A stretch of 64,000 bases of DNA from the NCBI GenBank assembly GCA_028622995.1, contig JAJQJQ010000018.1, forward strand, positions 2,046,001 to 2,110,000, given 5' to 3'. The DNA is from Panagrolaimus kolymaensis. Lineage: Eukaryota; Nematoda; Chromadorea; Rhabditida; Panagrolaimidae. The position numbers were made by a program, and so were the translations under genes. Within the stretch, counting starts at the first letter, position 1. Every line of letters starts with the position of its first letter. The notes beneath the pieces are model-generated. The model ran no database searches and was not told the DNA's origin. It was given only the letters and a program-made list of their open reading frames with translations. Below are positions 47,282-60,600 of this stretch, piece by piece.

Positions 47282-49015
47282 ATGTGGAAAACTTTGGCTT
47301 TTATTTTTTCTTCTTGCTATATTATTTTATTTTGTTATGCTTCTCCCGATCAACCCGAATTAACGTTTGAAAATCTTTATAAATATGGTAAACGATCATA
47401 CACGGATAAAGAATGGCATGATTGTGTTGGATTTATGTTAAGAGCTATCGAAGACTATCATTATTATCGAGATGAAACATTATGGTGCAGAGAAAAATGT
47501 GAAATGCAAATCAATGAAAGCCCAGCGGAAATTATAGCTTTGGATGATCATAATTTGATTAAAATGGGTATCGCTTTTGGAACTGCGCAAAAGGCTCTAT
47601 GTCTTTTAAGGTATGTTCAAAAAAACTAATAAATCAAAAAAGGTTTTTAAAAAAATTTTAGATGCCGAATAGAAAAATTCACTGAACAACGCCCAACTAT
47701 GTCAAATTATGATGTTTATGAAGAATTTCAAGATCGTAAACCATATCATTATTTACAATTTTGTTATTGGAAATTGGGAGATCTTAACAATGCTGTTAAA
47801 AATGCTTTCACATATTTGGTTGCTCATCCAGGAAATGTGGATACTATTGCAAATCTTGATTTTTATCGAGAACAAAAAGATTTTGATAATTCATTTATGT
47901 TTGATGCCCTTCAAATGGGATATGAGGTACTCTCTTTTTTTGCCTGTTATAGCTTTAATTGTTCCATTTAGCGTTATTATATGTCTGCCACACAAGCTTA
48001 TGAAGATGGTGATTGGCTACAATGCGTTGAACATTTTGTTCTTTCATTAAACGCATTATTTAAAGAAGAAAAACGATGTCGAATGATGTGTGAAGATTAT
48101 CTTGATTGGGGAACGATGCAAGGAGATAATCCTGAAATGAGTATTGTCATGACAAGCATTTACACATCGGTTCTTCGATGCAAAACTAATTGCATTGACA
48201 CATTATCAAAGGTTAATGGGCATAAAATTAAAAACTTTTTATCTTCATATTTTGAATATTTGCATGTTTGTCAATTTAATTGTAAGTTTTTTTTGAGATC
48301 TTCAGTAGTTTAAGGGTAATGAAATATTTACAGTACAAAGAGGACGAGATGCCGCTCAATCAGTGTCAAATTCATTGTTATTGGATCCTTCTAACATTGT
48401 AATGCGAAGAAATCGGTTATTTTATGCAAATCATTATGAAAAGGAAGAATTATTCCAACCTACCGAAGTTTGTTTTAATTTACTTTCATCGGCTTTCTAA
48501 GCACAAGCTTTTAGGATATTCTTAAATTTTACAAGCGTTCAATTATCGAAAAAAGATTCATCAAATTTATTGATGATCGTTTCCGTTATGTTGATGGAGT
48601 GGTAAGGAGTTACTAATTCGTTATCTTAAGAATCCATTAAAAACTTTTTCAGCTTCCATCTGAGCAAGCAGATGATCGCAAACCCTTCCAAACTGAAGTT
48701 TATATTGAAGATAATTTTGATTATAATCTTATTACCGAGCGAATTATAAATAAAAAGGAATGTAAAACCCTCAATGCCGCAGCTCAACTTACAACGAAAG
48801 TGTCACCATTTATTCCTAAACTTGTTGATGAAATTTCTATTAGAATTCAGCAACGTTATGGAAGTCAACCCACGTTTGAGTCTCTAACATGTCAAAAAGA
48901 AAGTGAGAAAAGTGGATGTGAAAGAGGTGCATTTGTTATAAGTATTGATGATGACCGCTGTTCCGCCATTCTTTCAGATGTATTTAATGGATGTGCACTC
49001 GTTTTTTGTATTTAA
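47282..49015 (+). CDS. CRTAP/leprecan-family ER protein without dioxygenase domain
   Basis: Exons 47282-47610, 47662-47926, 47972-48281, 48334-48467, 48515-48601 and 48653-49015 give 495 residues with consistent phases. The signal peptide is MWKTLAFIFSSCYIILFCYA. The body has the leprecan/CRTAP repeats: YGKRSYTDKEWHDCVGFMLRAI with CREKC, KPYHYLQFCYWKLGDLNNAV followed by AYTFLV-like AFTYLVAHPGN, and YEDGDWLQCVEHFVLSLN with CRMMCEDY. It then has CRTAP-like LQRGRDAAQSVSNSLLLDPSN. Vertebrate relatives work with prolyl 3-hydroxylase and cyclophilin B on procollagen in the ER. The 2-oxoglutarate dioxygenase domain of P3H enzymes is absent, as in CRTAP and SC65/P3H4. No KDEL-type signal is present (it ends in ALVFCI). 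The C-terminal 150 residues with KKECKTLNAA and several cysteines are less recognisable. Confidence 0.75.
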
Positions 49016-52000
49016 ATTTTTTTTCTTCGTTGTTTTTTCTTACTCTTTTTTTCTCGCCCTCGCTCTCGTTGATTTGACATGTAATAAGCATTTTTAAAAA
49101 TAAAAGCATTGGAATAAATAATGCCATCTTATACGCTTTCATCAATTTTTTATAAGAAAAAAATGAAAGAAGGAAAAAAAGTATACAGCAAAAACTTTGA
49201 AGGAAAAAAAGAAGTTTCTCACAGTTATAGCAACAACAACACCAGCAATGACCAAAAGGACGCGTAAACTCATTAATTCGTTTTTTTCTTTTTCTTCTTC
49301 GTCCTTATTTATTTTTTTTGGATACTTTTTTTATTCAATAAAATCTGCGATTTTGGAATACTGGTACATAAACGAACTCCAAATCTGACATAAATAAAAT
49401 TTAAATAAACTTTGTTTTTTATCTCAATGCAAAAACAAATGTAACAAAATGTATGGGGTTTGGTTTATTTAATGTCATTAAAAAAATATTTCTTTAGTCA
49501 TTTTTGCTTTTTTCTTTCACTACTGAAAGTAATCTGACCCTTAGTGGTACTACGCCTTTTTTATAAATGAAAAAGGAAATGAGGAAAATATAAGGTTTGT
49601 CCAAAAATTGCTCCAAAATAATAAGATGAAAAAAAAGAAAATTTAAGATTGCCAGAGGGTGGAAGAAGGAGGAGTGCGAGGCTCAAGTTATGAGTTTAGT
49701 TGTTTCTACTACTTTTTTTCATTGCATTTTATTCATGGTTTTTATTTTTTTGGACATCTCTGTTCAGAGGAAGCATCATTATTAGTAAAGCTGTCTTAAA
49801 TATGTCTTATTTATTTCTCTTTTTTTCCACTTCTTCTTTTTGCTGCTTTTTTTAAAATTCTTCTTATAACTGAACTACATATTTATATAAATCATTTACA
49901 TACGTATTTTATGTTATTATTTTTTTGAAAGTGCTACATTTAATAAAAAGAAGAAAAGAAGAAATAAGCATGAGGAAGCAAAAGTTAGTTGAATCATTAT
50001 ATTTTTTTTTATCATTTTGCATTCATTCTGATAATTTTTATTTTTTTTTCTCATCATAAGTGATGGTTACAAAAAAATATGATTGTTTTTGCTTGAAGTT
50101 TGATTCCTTACAACAACAAAGAAAAAAACAAAGTATGGTGTAAAATATTTTTTTTGCTGTTGTTAAATGAAATAATAATTAGTTTTATTAGTTGTTGTTT
50201 CTCATGTATGTAATTTGATCATATGCTTCTTTAAAAAAATTAGTGAACACATCAACAACAACAGCTGCAGCTTTTCTTCGTTTTCTCATTTCACACCTTT
50301 GATAATTTTTTATCTATCTTTTTCGTTTTGTTTTTGGATCCAATCTATTGCGTATTATATCCTTTTGTTTTTCTCCCAAGGTTTTTTTCATCAACAAAAA
50401 AAGTTCACCTCCGCATAATAATAAAAACTTTAATTAACAACTGGCGGTTGTTGACAGTAATCATTTCGTGCCAAAAGCAAGTACACCAAGTTCATTGCCA
50501 ATTTCTTGAATTTTAAAAAGTTCCCTTTTTATCCTTTTCTTATTATTTTTTTAATACACTTCCCTTAAGACGATGATTGACTTTTTTATTGTTTTAATTT
50601 ACACAAAAGGCTTATTTTATTTTCCTCATAATTTCATTTTTGCCGTCGTCGGTTTGGTTATATAAAAATGATTACAACCAACAACCAAAAATGCAAAAAT
50701 ATTAGCGTTCTTCTCTTCCTCTTTTTTGTTGCAGTTTTGACCTGGAAATTTTGCGGACAAATAAAGTGGACGATGCAAGCATCAAAAATGCACTCTCTGC
50801 TCTTTTCTCTTTTTTCTCCTTGTTGCTTTATGACTTACGAATTCCTCCGGATGTTATTTGCCTTTTGACGACAATTGTCGCTTAATAAATTTAAAAAGCT
50901 TAATATTGGAAGAAAAAGAAAGAATAAAAGATGAAAAAGTTTTTGGCTTCTTTTGATGAGGGTGCTTGAACAAAAAAATAATATAACGTCATATTTTCTT
51001 TTATTAAAAATTTTTCCATCCTTTTTTTTCTTTTTAAAATAAAAAAAACCCAAGGTTTTTTTTGTTTATGAGTTATATTTGTAGTTTTCAAAAAATACAT
51101 TCATCTTACTCCTTTCAAGAAGTAAACAATTTTTATATTTAAATAAGAAAGTTTCTTGGAATAATCACTTGAATAATAAATAAATATAAGTTAGACAAAA
51201 TACTTTTCTAATTAGGCTTCTTGTTGTCCAGAAAACGGGCAACTTTGTACTACGGAATTTGCTGAATACAACTTTTAATTTTGTCGTTTGTGTTTTTGAA
51301 TTTTTGAAATAAATACTATAATAAGCTTTTTTAATTTTTTTTAATATAAAAGAGTCAAAATTTCTTCCCATTTTTTTAAAGCAGACACCTTTAATTTACT
51401 AAAAAGCCAAAGTCTAAAATGTCTGTTGAGTCTTCTACTTTTTACATAATTTTACTTGCTCATATGCGGCGCGGCGGGTGTGAATAATCTTGTTTTAAAA
51501 AAAATTGAAAAAAATTTAAAACTTTTTTCTTTTTCTCCATAAAATGAGTTAAAAATATAATAAGAGTTTACAATACTTGGAAAGATAATATAATTTTGTT
51601 TTACTTACATTTTTTTGCAAAAAAATTCTGTCTTTTTTATTTGTTTGTCGTCTTCTTGTCATCTTTTGTTAACTTTATTTCTTCCGACACAAAAAACCAT
51701 ATTTTCATTGACCTTTAAACCCCTAATATTTGAATAACACAAAATTATTATTATTCAGGTTTCTGAGAGTTGTGGATGTATCAAATTTAATTATGTCTAC
51801 TACAACTCAAGAAGTCTCTCAGTTTATCACTCACTACTTTGCTTATATTTTTTTTTTTGCCATCTTCTTCCTTTTTTTCCGTCTGCGCTTTTTTTCTTTA
51901 CTCAAAGCTACTTTAAAAAAACACACATTCACTGCATTTTTCTACTTACTTTTAAAAATTTTTTTTACAAAGATTCCGTTTAGCGCCATTAAAAAAATAA

Positions 52001-53123
52001 ATATTGCAACAATTAAATTTTAATAACGGAAGTGATTAAACCCTTTTCTCACTTTTACCAAGTTTTTACTTTCTTCCTTCTCCAACAAGCAACAATTTCT
52101 TATGGATGTTGTTGCCACAAATTCGCGCATCCTCCCTTATTTTTATTCTCCACTTAGTTTACTTACTTACTTGGTTGGTGGCGGCAGTGGTGTGCCGGAA
52201 GCATCAGATTGAACTAGTCGTCGTCCACCAACCAGAAAAAGGAAGATGGATGAAAGGAAGGAAGAAACCCTCCCGCTGTGTATTGGAATTTCACAGCATG
52301 TCAACATACACAAAAAGTAGACTTAAGTGTGAAAGTAAAAAAAAAAACACATAACAAATAAAGGAAGAACGTTTAACACATTTTGTTTTATCAATAGGTA
52401 AAAAAAAGTTTTAAAAGTAACTAACCATTTTTTCAGAAACAATTTTCTCTTTCTTTATTTTAAATTTTTCTTAGTTAATCGCATTTTTATCTTTCTTTTT
52501 TTAGTAACTAAAAAAATTAAAAAATGTTTCAGTGAGTTTATTTTTTTATATATATATTTTTTTGCCATTAAGCATGCTAATTTCCGTTTAAAGCGCCAAA
52601 GGACGCAACTTGTCGCATTTATTTCCTTATTTCTTCTTCGTATATCTATTTTGTTTTTTTTAATATTGAGAGAAGAAAGACTATTGACACTTTTTAAATG
52701 TGAAAAATAAAAAATAAATAAGACTTTTTTGCCCTATGATCTGCTTTTTTTTGTTGGAACATATATTTTTTTTCTAAAACAATATCTATCTCTCTTTCGT
52801 TCTTGTCAAATCTTGTTTACAGAAATTTTTTTATGGCAATTTCAAAAAACAAAAAAGTGAAGTCAAGAAAAGACAGAAACAGAAAGGAAGGAAGAATATG
52901 TAAACTTATTTTTCATTTGATTTCATTATTTTCTGAGATTCTGTCTCATTTTTTCTATTGAAAAGATATGCGATTAATCTTCTTTTATTTCTTTAAAAAT
53001 TCTTAGCGTTTTTACATATATTTTATTTTTTAATTACTTACCTTTTCATTATGCCATAATGATCAGATTTAATATGGGTTTACATTCCTAAAAATTTTCA
53101 TTGTTTTTCCTTCATTTTACTAT

Positions 53124-53163
53124 ACAAGCAGGTTCGCCCCCCTACGGGAGGCTCTCTGCTTGT
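53124..53163. other. Stable GC-rich hairpin in AT-rich DNA
   Basis: Outer stem ACAAGCAG/CTGCTTGT (8 pairs, perfect), a small internal loop (GTTC on one side, TCT on the other), then an inner stem GCCCCCC/GGGAGGC with one C-A mismatch and a TAC loop. It totals 40 bases. The inner part is far richer in G+C than anything within a kilobase. No gene or known RNA family is recognised. Confidence 0.55.
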
Positions 53164-53660
53164 CTACGTTTTTTATTATCATTATAAATTCGATTGGCTA
53201 ACAATGATTCCAAAAAAAAGCGGATCATTACTTTTTAAGCTCTAACTTTCATCAAATAGAAAGCATAATGAACACAAAACACCCTTCAGATACTAAAACC
53301 TTATACAAATTTTATGCTCTTATATCTAATTATTAAATGAGTAACCTTACTTTTAAAAATTTTACTGTTGTTTATCCAAGTTTTGGTCTATCTTAAAAAT
53401 TCTTGCTTTTAATAAAACTTCCCTTCATATTTTCTACTAACTTATACCAAAATTTAAAAAATAACTTTCAATAATGCTCTCATTTAAGATTGCTTTATAT
53501 ATTCAAGCAATGACAACAGCTAAATATTTTTACACACATTTTGATATCCAGCCTTAACCTCTTTTTGTTTGACATAACTATGACAACTTCATTCTTGTTT
53601 TGATTGATAAAAAATTATGATATCCTCCTCATCTTGTAATTAAAACCCAATATCATTTTT

Positions 53661-53785
53661 GGATCCTTTCTCTTCTATGGATCCTTCTTCATCTTTAGAC
53701 CCTTCTTATTTTTGGATCCTTCTTATTTTTTGGATCCATTCCCTTCTTTGGATCCTTCCTCATCTGTGGATCCTCCCTCATTTCA
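53661..53785 (+). repeat. 18-base minisatellite, about seven units
   Basis: Units start with GGATCC at 53661, 53679, 53714, 53732, 53750 and 53768, with a diverged, 17-base unit at 53697 (AGACCC). Each 18-base unit encodes six residues of the type [L/M/V]-D-P-S/F-x-x. The 17-base unit shifts the frame, so the array is not one continuous frame. Confidence 0.75.
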
Positions 53786-54008
53786 AAGAAAGCGACCACT
53801 CATCACTGCTTTACTTCATAACAATAAAAATTTAAAGTTCATTCTTCAAACACGTTTCCAAAAGAATGATCATTTCTATGCTAATTTTTTCATCTTTTTT
53901 TCCCTTTCATTTGGATCTTACTTCAAATCTCAATATACTTTAGAGGATCTGCCTCCGGTGGATCAGACCTATTTTTTATCTATCCTCACATTTTTAGCTT
54001 TCATCTGA
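53712..54008 (+). other. Open frame downstream of the minisatellite, status unclear
   Basis: About 98 codons beginning with the repeat (LDPSYFLDPFPSLDPSSSVD), then a basic/hydrophobic stretch (QRKRPLITALLHNNKNLKF) and an acidic segment (YTLEDLPPVDQTYF). It does not look like the Phe-rich chance frames nearby. However, there is no confident start, intron or homology, and the 5' repeat units are out of frame. It may be the remnant of a gene or element. Confidence 0.25.
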
Positions 54009-54521
54009 TACCCAACATCAATTGAACATTTTATTACGTCTTCCTGCCTACTTTTCACTTTTTTTAATAAGGATTTTCCAAGATAATTTTTTATTCACGT
54101 GTAAATATTTTAACAAAACTTTTTTTTAATTATCTCTTATTATTATATTTTTTTTACCAAATCTTACGTGTTGCCAAGGTTTCGCGCAGTCTTTAAAGAA
54201 AGGAGATTTTACTTTCTTAAATATATTTTTTACTGGATGCGAAAGAATTTACTCTCAATTTTTTTCTTTTTATTCTTCTTTCTTTTCTTCAGGCAAAATG
54301 GCACTACTACTATTACTAATACTACGTTGTGTGGTTTATTGAAAAATAAGTATAATAATAGCGCCCCGTGTGAATTGTTTGTTGCAGCTATTTCATTCAC
54401 ACCGGCAATATCATTCTATAAAATATTTTTTTCCCAGAAGAAAAAAATAACAACACGTGAACCTTAAAGAAAAACTTTATTTTTAAAAGAAGTAGTATTA
54501 TTTTATAATTTCATATTCATT

Positions 54522-54605
54522 ATGCCGAAAATGAAATTTCGATCATTAGCGCTTTCGCTGCGTGTGTTCCATCGAAGAATGAATAATAGTAAAGAATCAG
54601 ATGAA
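54522..54605 (+). CDS. tpa-1: Candidate alternative first exon (distal) of the PKC gene
   Basis: ATG at 54522 opens 28 codons (MPKMKFRSLALSLRVFHRRM...) ending exactly at GAA|GTAAGT, phase 0. The next PKC exon at 61474 also begins in phase 0, so it splices in frame with a 6.9 kb intron. The basic, acid-free start could be a membrane- or organelle-targeting segment. Its resemblance to the proximal exon 1 (MPRVFLHGFALYH) supports alternative promoters. No transcript evidence is available here. Confidence 0.5.
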
Positions 54606-57600
54606 GTAAGTTTTTGTTTTAAAAAATAATTTTGTTAGAAACAAATTTTTAATTATTGGTTCTTAATTTAAAAAAAAGAAAAGAAATAATTTTCTTGCCT
54701 TGCCTTAATTTTCTATGATATTTTATTACTATTGTTCACATATGAACATTGTCATCATAATTAGGAAGGTCGGAAAATTTGACAAACTTCAATATTGTTT
54801 TTTGTTCTTTTTTTTCTCATCCAATCACAAAGTTTATTATTTTCTTAATGTTTCTTTTGTATGTATTTTTTAAAGCACTAAAACGTCACAGATTTTAAAA
54901 AATATCGATATAAAATAGCGGATTTTGATAGTTTTTTTTGCTGAACAAAAACGTCCAAATCACTTTAATTTCAAGCCCAAGCACTATCACTTTTGAATAA
55001 AGTTAAAAAAAATTTTTAACCCATCGCTCTTCCTTCCTTCCTTTTCTCATTTTCCAATGATCATCGATATGCGCGCATGTGCGTGAAAGGCGTCATCACG
55101 TTGCTCAGGGAATGGTTGTACAGAGAGAAAACGAAGAAGATGAAAAAAAAAGTACACGCTGCTTGCAAAAGGAAATGCGCCTTTACGCTTGCTCGCTTGT
55201 TGATGCTCTCTCTGTCTCTCACTATTTGTATGTTTTTTTGTCATTTTTTTACTCTTGCATCACAAAAAAAAGCTGATTTGAAGGTGCTGATCACGTTAAA
55301 AACAAAAGGTTTTTTTGTTCTTTTTTTCAAAGTTTTTCTAAGTCAAATAATTAGTCATTGTATTTTTTTAAGCATTAGCAGAAAAGCAAGCATAAAAACT
55401 TGCTCTTTTTTAACAACCTTAATTGGTAAAATAGCAAAAGCAAAAAAGGAAAAGAAGAAAAGAGGAAAGATCGTGTTTCCATGTGTTGTGTTTAAAAGTC
55501 GCGTTAAAAAAATAAAATAAAATGTGTACGCTTTAAGTTTTTCAACAACAATAAAAAATTCATTCTTCTTCTTTCGTTTTCGTTCTGTCTCGCGCTAAAA
55601 ATAAATTTATTTTTTACAAGAATTGAGTTTTTTTTTGTATTTATCTTTCTTTTTTGTGAATCCTAACAACTAAGGATGAGCTTTTTGGATCAAGTTGTTG
55701 TTGTTGAAGAGGATATATGCAAAAAAGTGTTTACTTTTTTCTCTCCATTCATTCAAACAACAAAACGTTGCCTTGCGCAAGACACTTATGTATTTTTCTT
55801 CCACCCGTTTGTTCCTCACACGTGAGCAAAAAAACGCTTATTTTATTTTTAAAAGTTTGTGAGTATGTATGTTAAAATCATTGATTTGATAATTTTTTAA
55901 TAATAAAACCATGGTAATAGTCTAACATTTTTTCTACTAAAATGACCTTAAATTTTGGAGCAATATACATACTTTTTTCATTATCCTCATCTTCTTTTAT
56001 TTTTGTTATTTTCTTCTTTTCTTTTTTCTTCATCGTCACACTTTTGTTCTTTCTTATTTTTGTTTGTAAGATAAGTGCCATATTAACCATTTCCGCAATC
56101 GATGAAATTGAATGGACGATGAAGACGAAGTAGAATTGTGTTGTTTCGTTGTAGTGTTTTTTGAACAAGTTTCAAAAAAAAGCGCAAGAAGAAGAATAAA
56201 AAATGAAATGAAATTCTGCCAATTGCAATTGTCTCTTCTTCTTTTTTTTACTATTGTGTTTCTCTTTATTTTATTTTTTTCTGCACCGTGTTTAAAGTCC
56301 CTTTCTTTTTCTTCTTCCAACGCCTGTTATATTCACCACATTCATTTTTAAATAACAAATTTTTTATTGCTATTGATTAAGGGGCGATGAAATGATGATC
56401 GAAGGAAGTGGAAGAAGATAGATAGAAAAACAAAAAGCTTTTTTGTTCCTTCTTTAATTTCCATTTCGAAAAAAATAATGTCCATTAATTTAATTTTAAA
56501 ATTTAAACATTTTTTGTTGCCTCTTTTTTTGTTTAAATTTCTATTATGGTAATGTTTTAAACCAAATTTTTTTAAAGAGCAAATGCATTAGGTATCAAAA
56601 AGCTAAAAGAAAATAAATCCTAAAGGATTTTTTTGCAAGAGTAACTCTACGAAAGTGCAATTAGGCGCGATGCTTCTTTTTATCCTTTTAACATTTTTTA
56701 CGTTTTCAAGAATAGTCATTTTTTTCTTTTACATAAAAAAATTGTCCTCCTCAAATGCTTTATAATTTCTTGACGTGGTTTTCAGACTTTTTTTCAAGTT
56801 TGTTGTTTTTTTCTTTTATTGGCGGGCAAATTAGTTAAGCTTCAGAGGTGCCATCATTTTTTTCTTTCTTTGAACTTAGTATAGCCAAATGGAAGAGAGA
56901 AAGAAATTTGCTAAACTACCGATTTTCAATTTTAATCCAATTCGAATGTCTCTTTTTTTTCTGGGCGGCTTAAAGACTTTTATTTCTTCCAAATAAGAAA
57001 TTTTGTTGTTGTAACAACAGTTTGTTTGTCGATTATCCAATATTTAAAATAAAAATGAAGAAAACTGAAACTAATTTCGAGGTATTTTTTATTTTATTAT
57101 TTTGAAATTTTTTGTTGGCTTACAAAATTATTTTACGTACATAGGAATTTGGCAAATATCAGAGACTCAACCAAGCGGCCTTTGATCTTGAAAATAAAAA
57201 CATTTGATAGTTTTTCTTTCTTTTTTTCCAATAAATGTTTAATTTTGGGTGGCAAAGGCATGGCAAATTTGTTGTCGTTGTAATTTGAATCCTTAACTTT
57301 TATGGCAGCTTTTATAAAATGGAAGAAAGGAAGGCTTTTTAAACAATAAAATGAAAATAAAAATAAAAAATGAAACGAAAAACTTTTGTTTTATGCCGCC
57401 GCGCTTCTATTCTCTTCTTTTCTCTTCTTTTTTTAATTTAGCAATTCTGCTAAACATTTACTTTTTTTATTTATAACAAGTTTTATCTATCAAGAAAATC
57501 TTCTCACATTTTTTTTTGTAGCCGTTTTTGCTCTTTTGCCATTTACATTTTTTTTCCATTCTTTTTCCAAGAAACTTACAGGAGAGATAGAAATTGAATG

Positions 57601-60600
57601 AAAAAACCATTTTAAAATAAATATAGAATTATTTTTTTTTTGTGCTGTGTTATTGTCGCGTAACTTAGTTTTTATTTTTTTGGCGTTTGCAGTCTATGGA
57701 AAAAAAGAAGAAGCAACATTTGAACATTGAATAAAGGAAAGCAGTTATCCGCTAAAAAATAAAAATGCCAGGATGAGTTTTTTAGAAAGAAAAAAAAGTT
57801 TAGCGGATGTATGCCTTCGTAACATCGAAAATTGGCGCTTTTCCGATGTGTTTTTTTTTTCGGCACAAAAAGCAAAAAGGCGGCTTATTTTATTTCATTT
57901 TTTGATTGTTAAAATTGTCATAGCTCCAAACGAATGCCTTCTTTTTTTTACATTATCATTTTTTTCTTTTCCACGCAGAAAAAAGAAGAAGCTTAAACTA
58001 ATTTTTTTATTTTATTTTATTTTTTTCTGTTCTTATTCATTCTTTTTATTTTCATTGATGAAATGCCATGAAACAGTCCCTTTATCTTTGTTATGATTAA
58101 TGTTTCTTTTTTTCGTCTTTTTAATATTGGCCTTTAGCCAACGTGAGCTAGATCTTCCATCCAAAAAAATCTCTACGTGTGAAAAAGAAAATAGAGATAT
58201 AGTTTCATCTTCCTTTCTTTAAAACACATGTCTCCATTTTTTAAACGTCAGCGAGGATTGATTTGTCCATAGGGAAATGAAAAAAGATATAAGGAAAAAA
58301 TAAGTTGTAGCTATGGTTTAAAAGAAAATAACGATGACGTTAAAATGATGCTAAAAATGGGTACCAATAATTGCTAAAAATAGATCCTTTTTTTGGATGC
58401 TTTTAAACAAGTTTTGTGACTAAATTGAGCAAAGCATTTGGATTTTAAAGTTTGGAGGTTTTAGGTTGTTGCAAATTGCAATTAAAATTAAGAATGTCTC
58501 ATTTGTGAAGGCTCGAGCTCGAGCAAAAGTGCAAACTTTTTTTGCAAGTGAAGTGTCTTCAGACTTTTTCATTTGCATCGCGTTGTAATGAGTGATATCA
58601 GGTTCAGCTTTTTTGCAACAAAAATAAAGAACTTTGACGGATAATTATTGCATAATTCGAGGAAAAACTAATTAATTTTTGAACTTGAATAGAAAAAATT
58701 TTTTCTCTCTCGCCTCATGGTCACATACCGTAAAAGGATAAGACAAAAAAAAGACAATATTCTTTAGTTGTTTTTTATTTATTTATTTTTTGACACAATG
58801 GTCCAGATTAGGATTAAACAACATTGAGAGGGAGTGAATGACAAGCTGTCGTCTATTTTTTCTGCATTTGGCAGGCTTTTGAATCCATTAAACTCTTCTT
58901 TCTTTTTCATCATCGATTCAAGAGAATTTTTACTGTAACTTTAGTTCAACAGAAATTCTGATATCAATTTTTACCAATTTTCTGGTTCCTTATTATGAAA
59001 CCAATGAGGAAATAACTTAAACATACTCTCAAGCAACAACCCCCGCCAATATTTGGAGACAAACATGTTTAACTAATGAACACTTGAAATAAATATTTTG
59101 GAATCCATTTTCTTCCTTCAGAAAAAAAGAGAGAAGAAAGATAATTTCAATTGAGTAATCGGTTGTTCGGTGTTATGTATTGTGTTTTTTCTTTTCTTTC
59201 TTCTTTCTCTTCTTCCTCTTTTTACAAACAAAAATGTCTTTAAAATATTCCCACGGGGTAATAGTTTTGACAATGAATCGTTTACTTTTCCGTTAACATC
59301 CCTGCAAACAAAAAGAAACTCAGGAGGAAAGAAGGAAAGCTACCAACCACTCTTCAGACAGTTCTTCTCGTTTTGACAGCATGTAAGCAACTAAAAGAAG
59401 AAGAAGAGAAAAGGGCGGCTACGGCAACAACTTCATGTTTTTTATAGAACCGCCAAAGAAAGAGACGACGAAGATGCTCTTCACAAAATCCTATATATAT
59501 GTGAATGTGGATTTTTTTATATTTATTTCGCTTTCATTTGCGGAACCAAAATTGTTCATTTTTTTATGTCCCTGCCGTAGCCGTGTGTCGACGACAACAT
59601 ATATAAAATCTCGATGATGATGAAGACGAAGTTGCTGCTGCTTCATCCTTCGATGTTATTTCTCTTTTCATAATAGAATAAGAAAAAAAGCATAATCAGA
59701 GTTAATATTTATTTTATTTTGTTTTTTATTCTCTTTTTTTGATAATTTATTATTATTTCTTCGATGGTGTTAAATCTTGTGGCAATGCCGCGCGTATTTT
59801 TGCACGGCTTTGCCCTTTATCATTCGTCAAATAATTCTTCTTCATCAATTGGTGGAGGAGGACCTGTTGCAACAAAGAACAATAATAAAAATGAAATGGA
59901 GGTGAGATTACTCTCTAAAAAGAATTTATCGTAAAAATAGCTAAATGGTTTTGCTGGAATTTCTAATTAAGCTTTCCTTTTTCTTTTTCATTGTCTTTTT
60001 TCAATATTTTTTTAATGATTTTAGAACCAAGAAAATGAGTTTTTTTGTGTTTTATTTACCCAAGCTCATTCCCTAAAGCTATTAAATCTTAATTCAACAT
60101 TTTCTGCAATGCCAGGTCTTTGGACTTCTTTTTTCGTTCCTCTTCTTCCAATACTCTCCTGACAATTCTATTAAATTAACTTAAAAACAAAAAGAAAAAA
60201 AGAAGACTAAAGCCTAAAATTCTCTAATAAACATTACCATAATATTCTTTGACACTCTCATTTCTCATTTAATGAAAAGCATTTTTTGTTTGTTTGAAAG
60301 TTTCTTGTCTCAGATTTAACATTTAATATTTTTGTGTGTTTTAAAAGTCGAAAAAAGCAAGCATAAAAAAAGTGAAACCACAGAGATTAAAACTCTTTTT
60401 TTTTTAAATATTTCATTTTAAACCTTTTTTTAAGGCGCAGTCAGTCAATAAGCAAAAAAGGAATTTTTTTTTGTATTCTAATTTTGTTTCTCCTCATTTT
60501 CTTCCCATCAAAATGATAGGCAATTAAGAAAATTGCCCGACGTTATAAAATATGAAATTGAAAGCTAGCTTTTGTCAAAGAAACAAAAAAATGTTTTGTT

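Larger units (their letters stand above)
49016..54521. other. Gene-poor T-run-rich region
   Basis: 5.5 kb without a convincing exon. The plus strand is T-run-rich, as expected for 5' or intron DNA of the plus-strand PKC gene. It contains a GC-rich hairpin (53124-53163), an 18-base minisatellite (53661-53785) with an attached open frame, and tetranucleotide repeats (TTAC near 52157). No other structure is recognised. Confidence 0.5.

Noticed and set aside
53138..53152. Fragment of bacterial 16S rRNA (CCTACGGGAGGC)
   Set aside because: Only 12 bases match, with unrelated flanks; the match lies inside a local hairpin and is probably chance.
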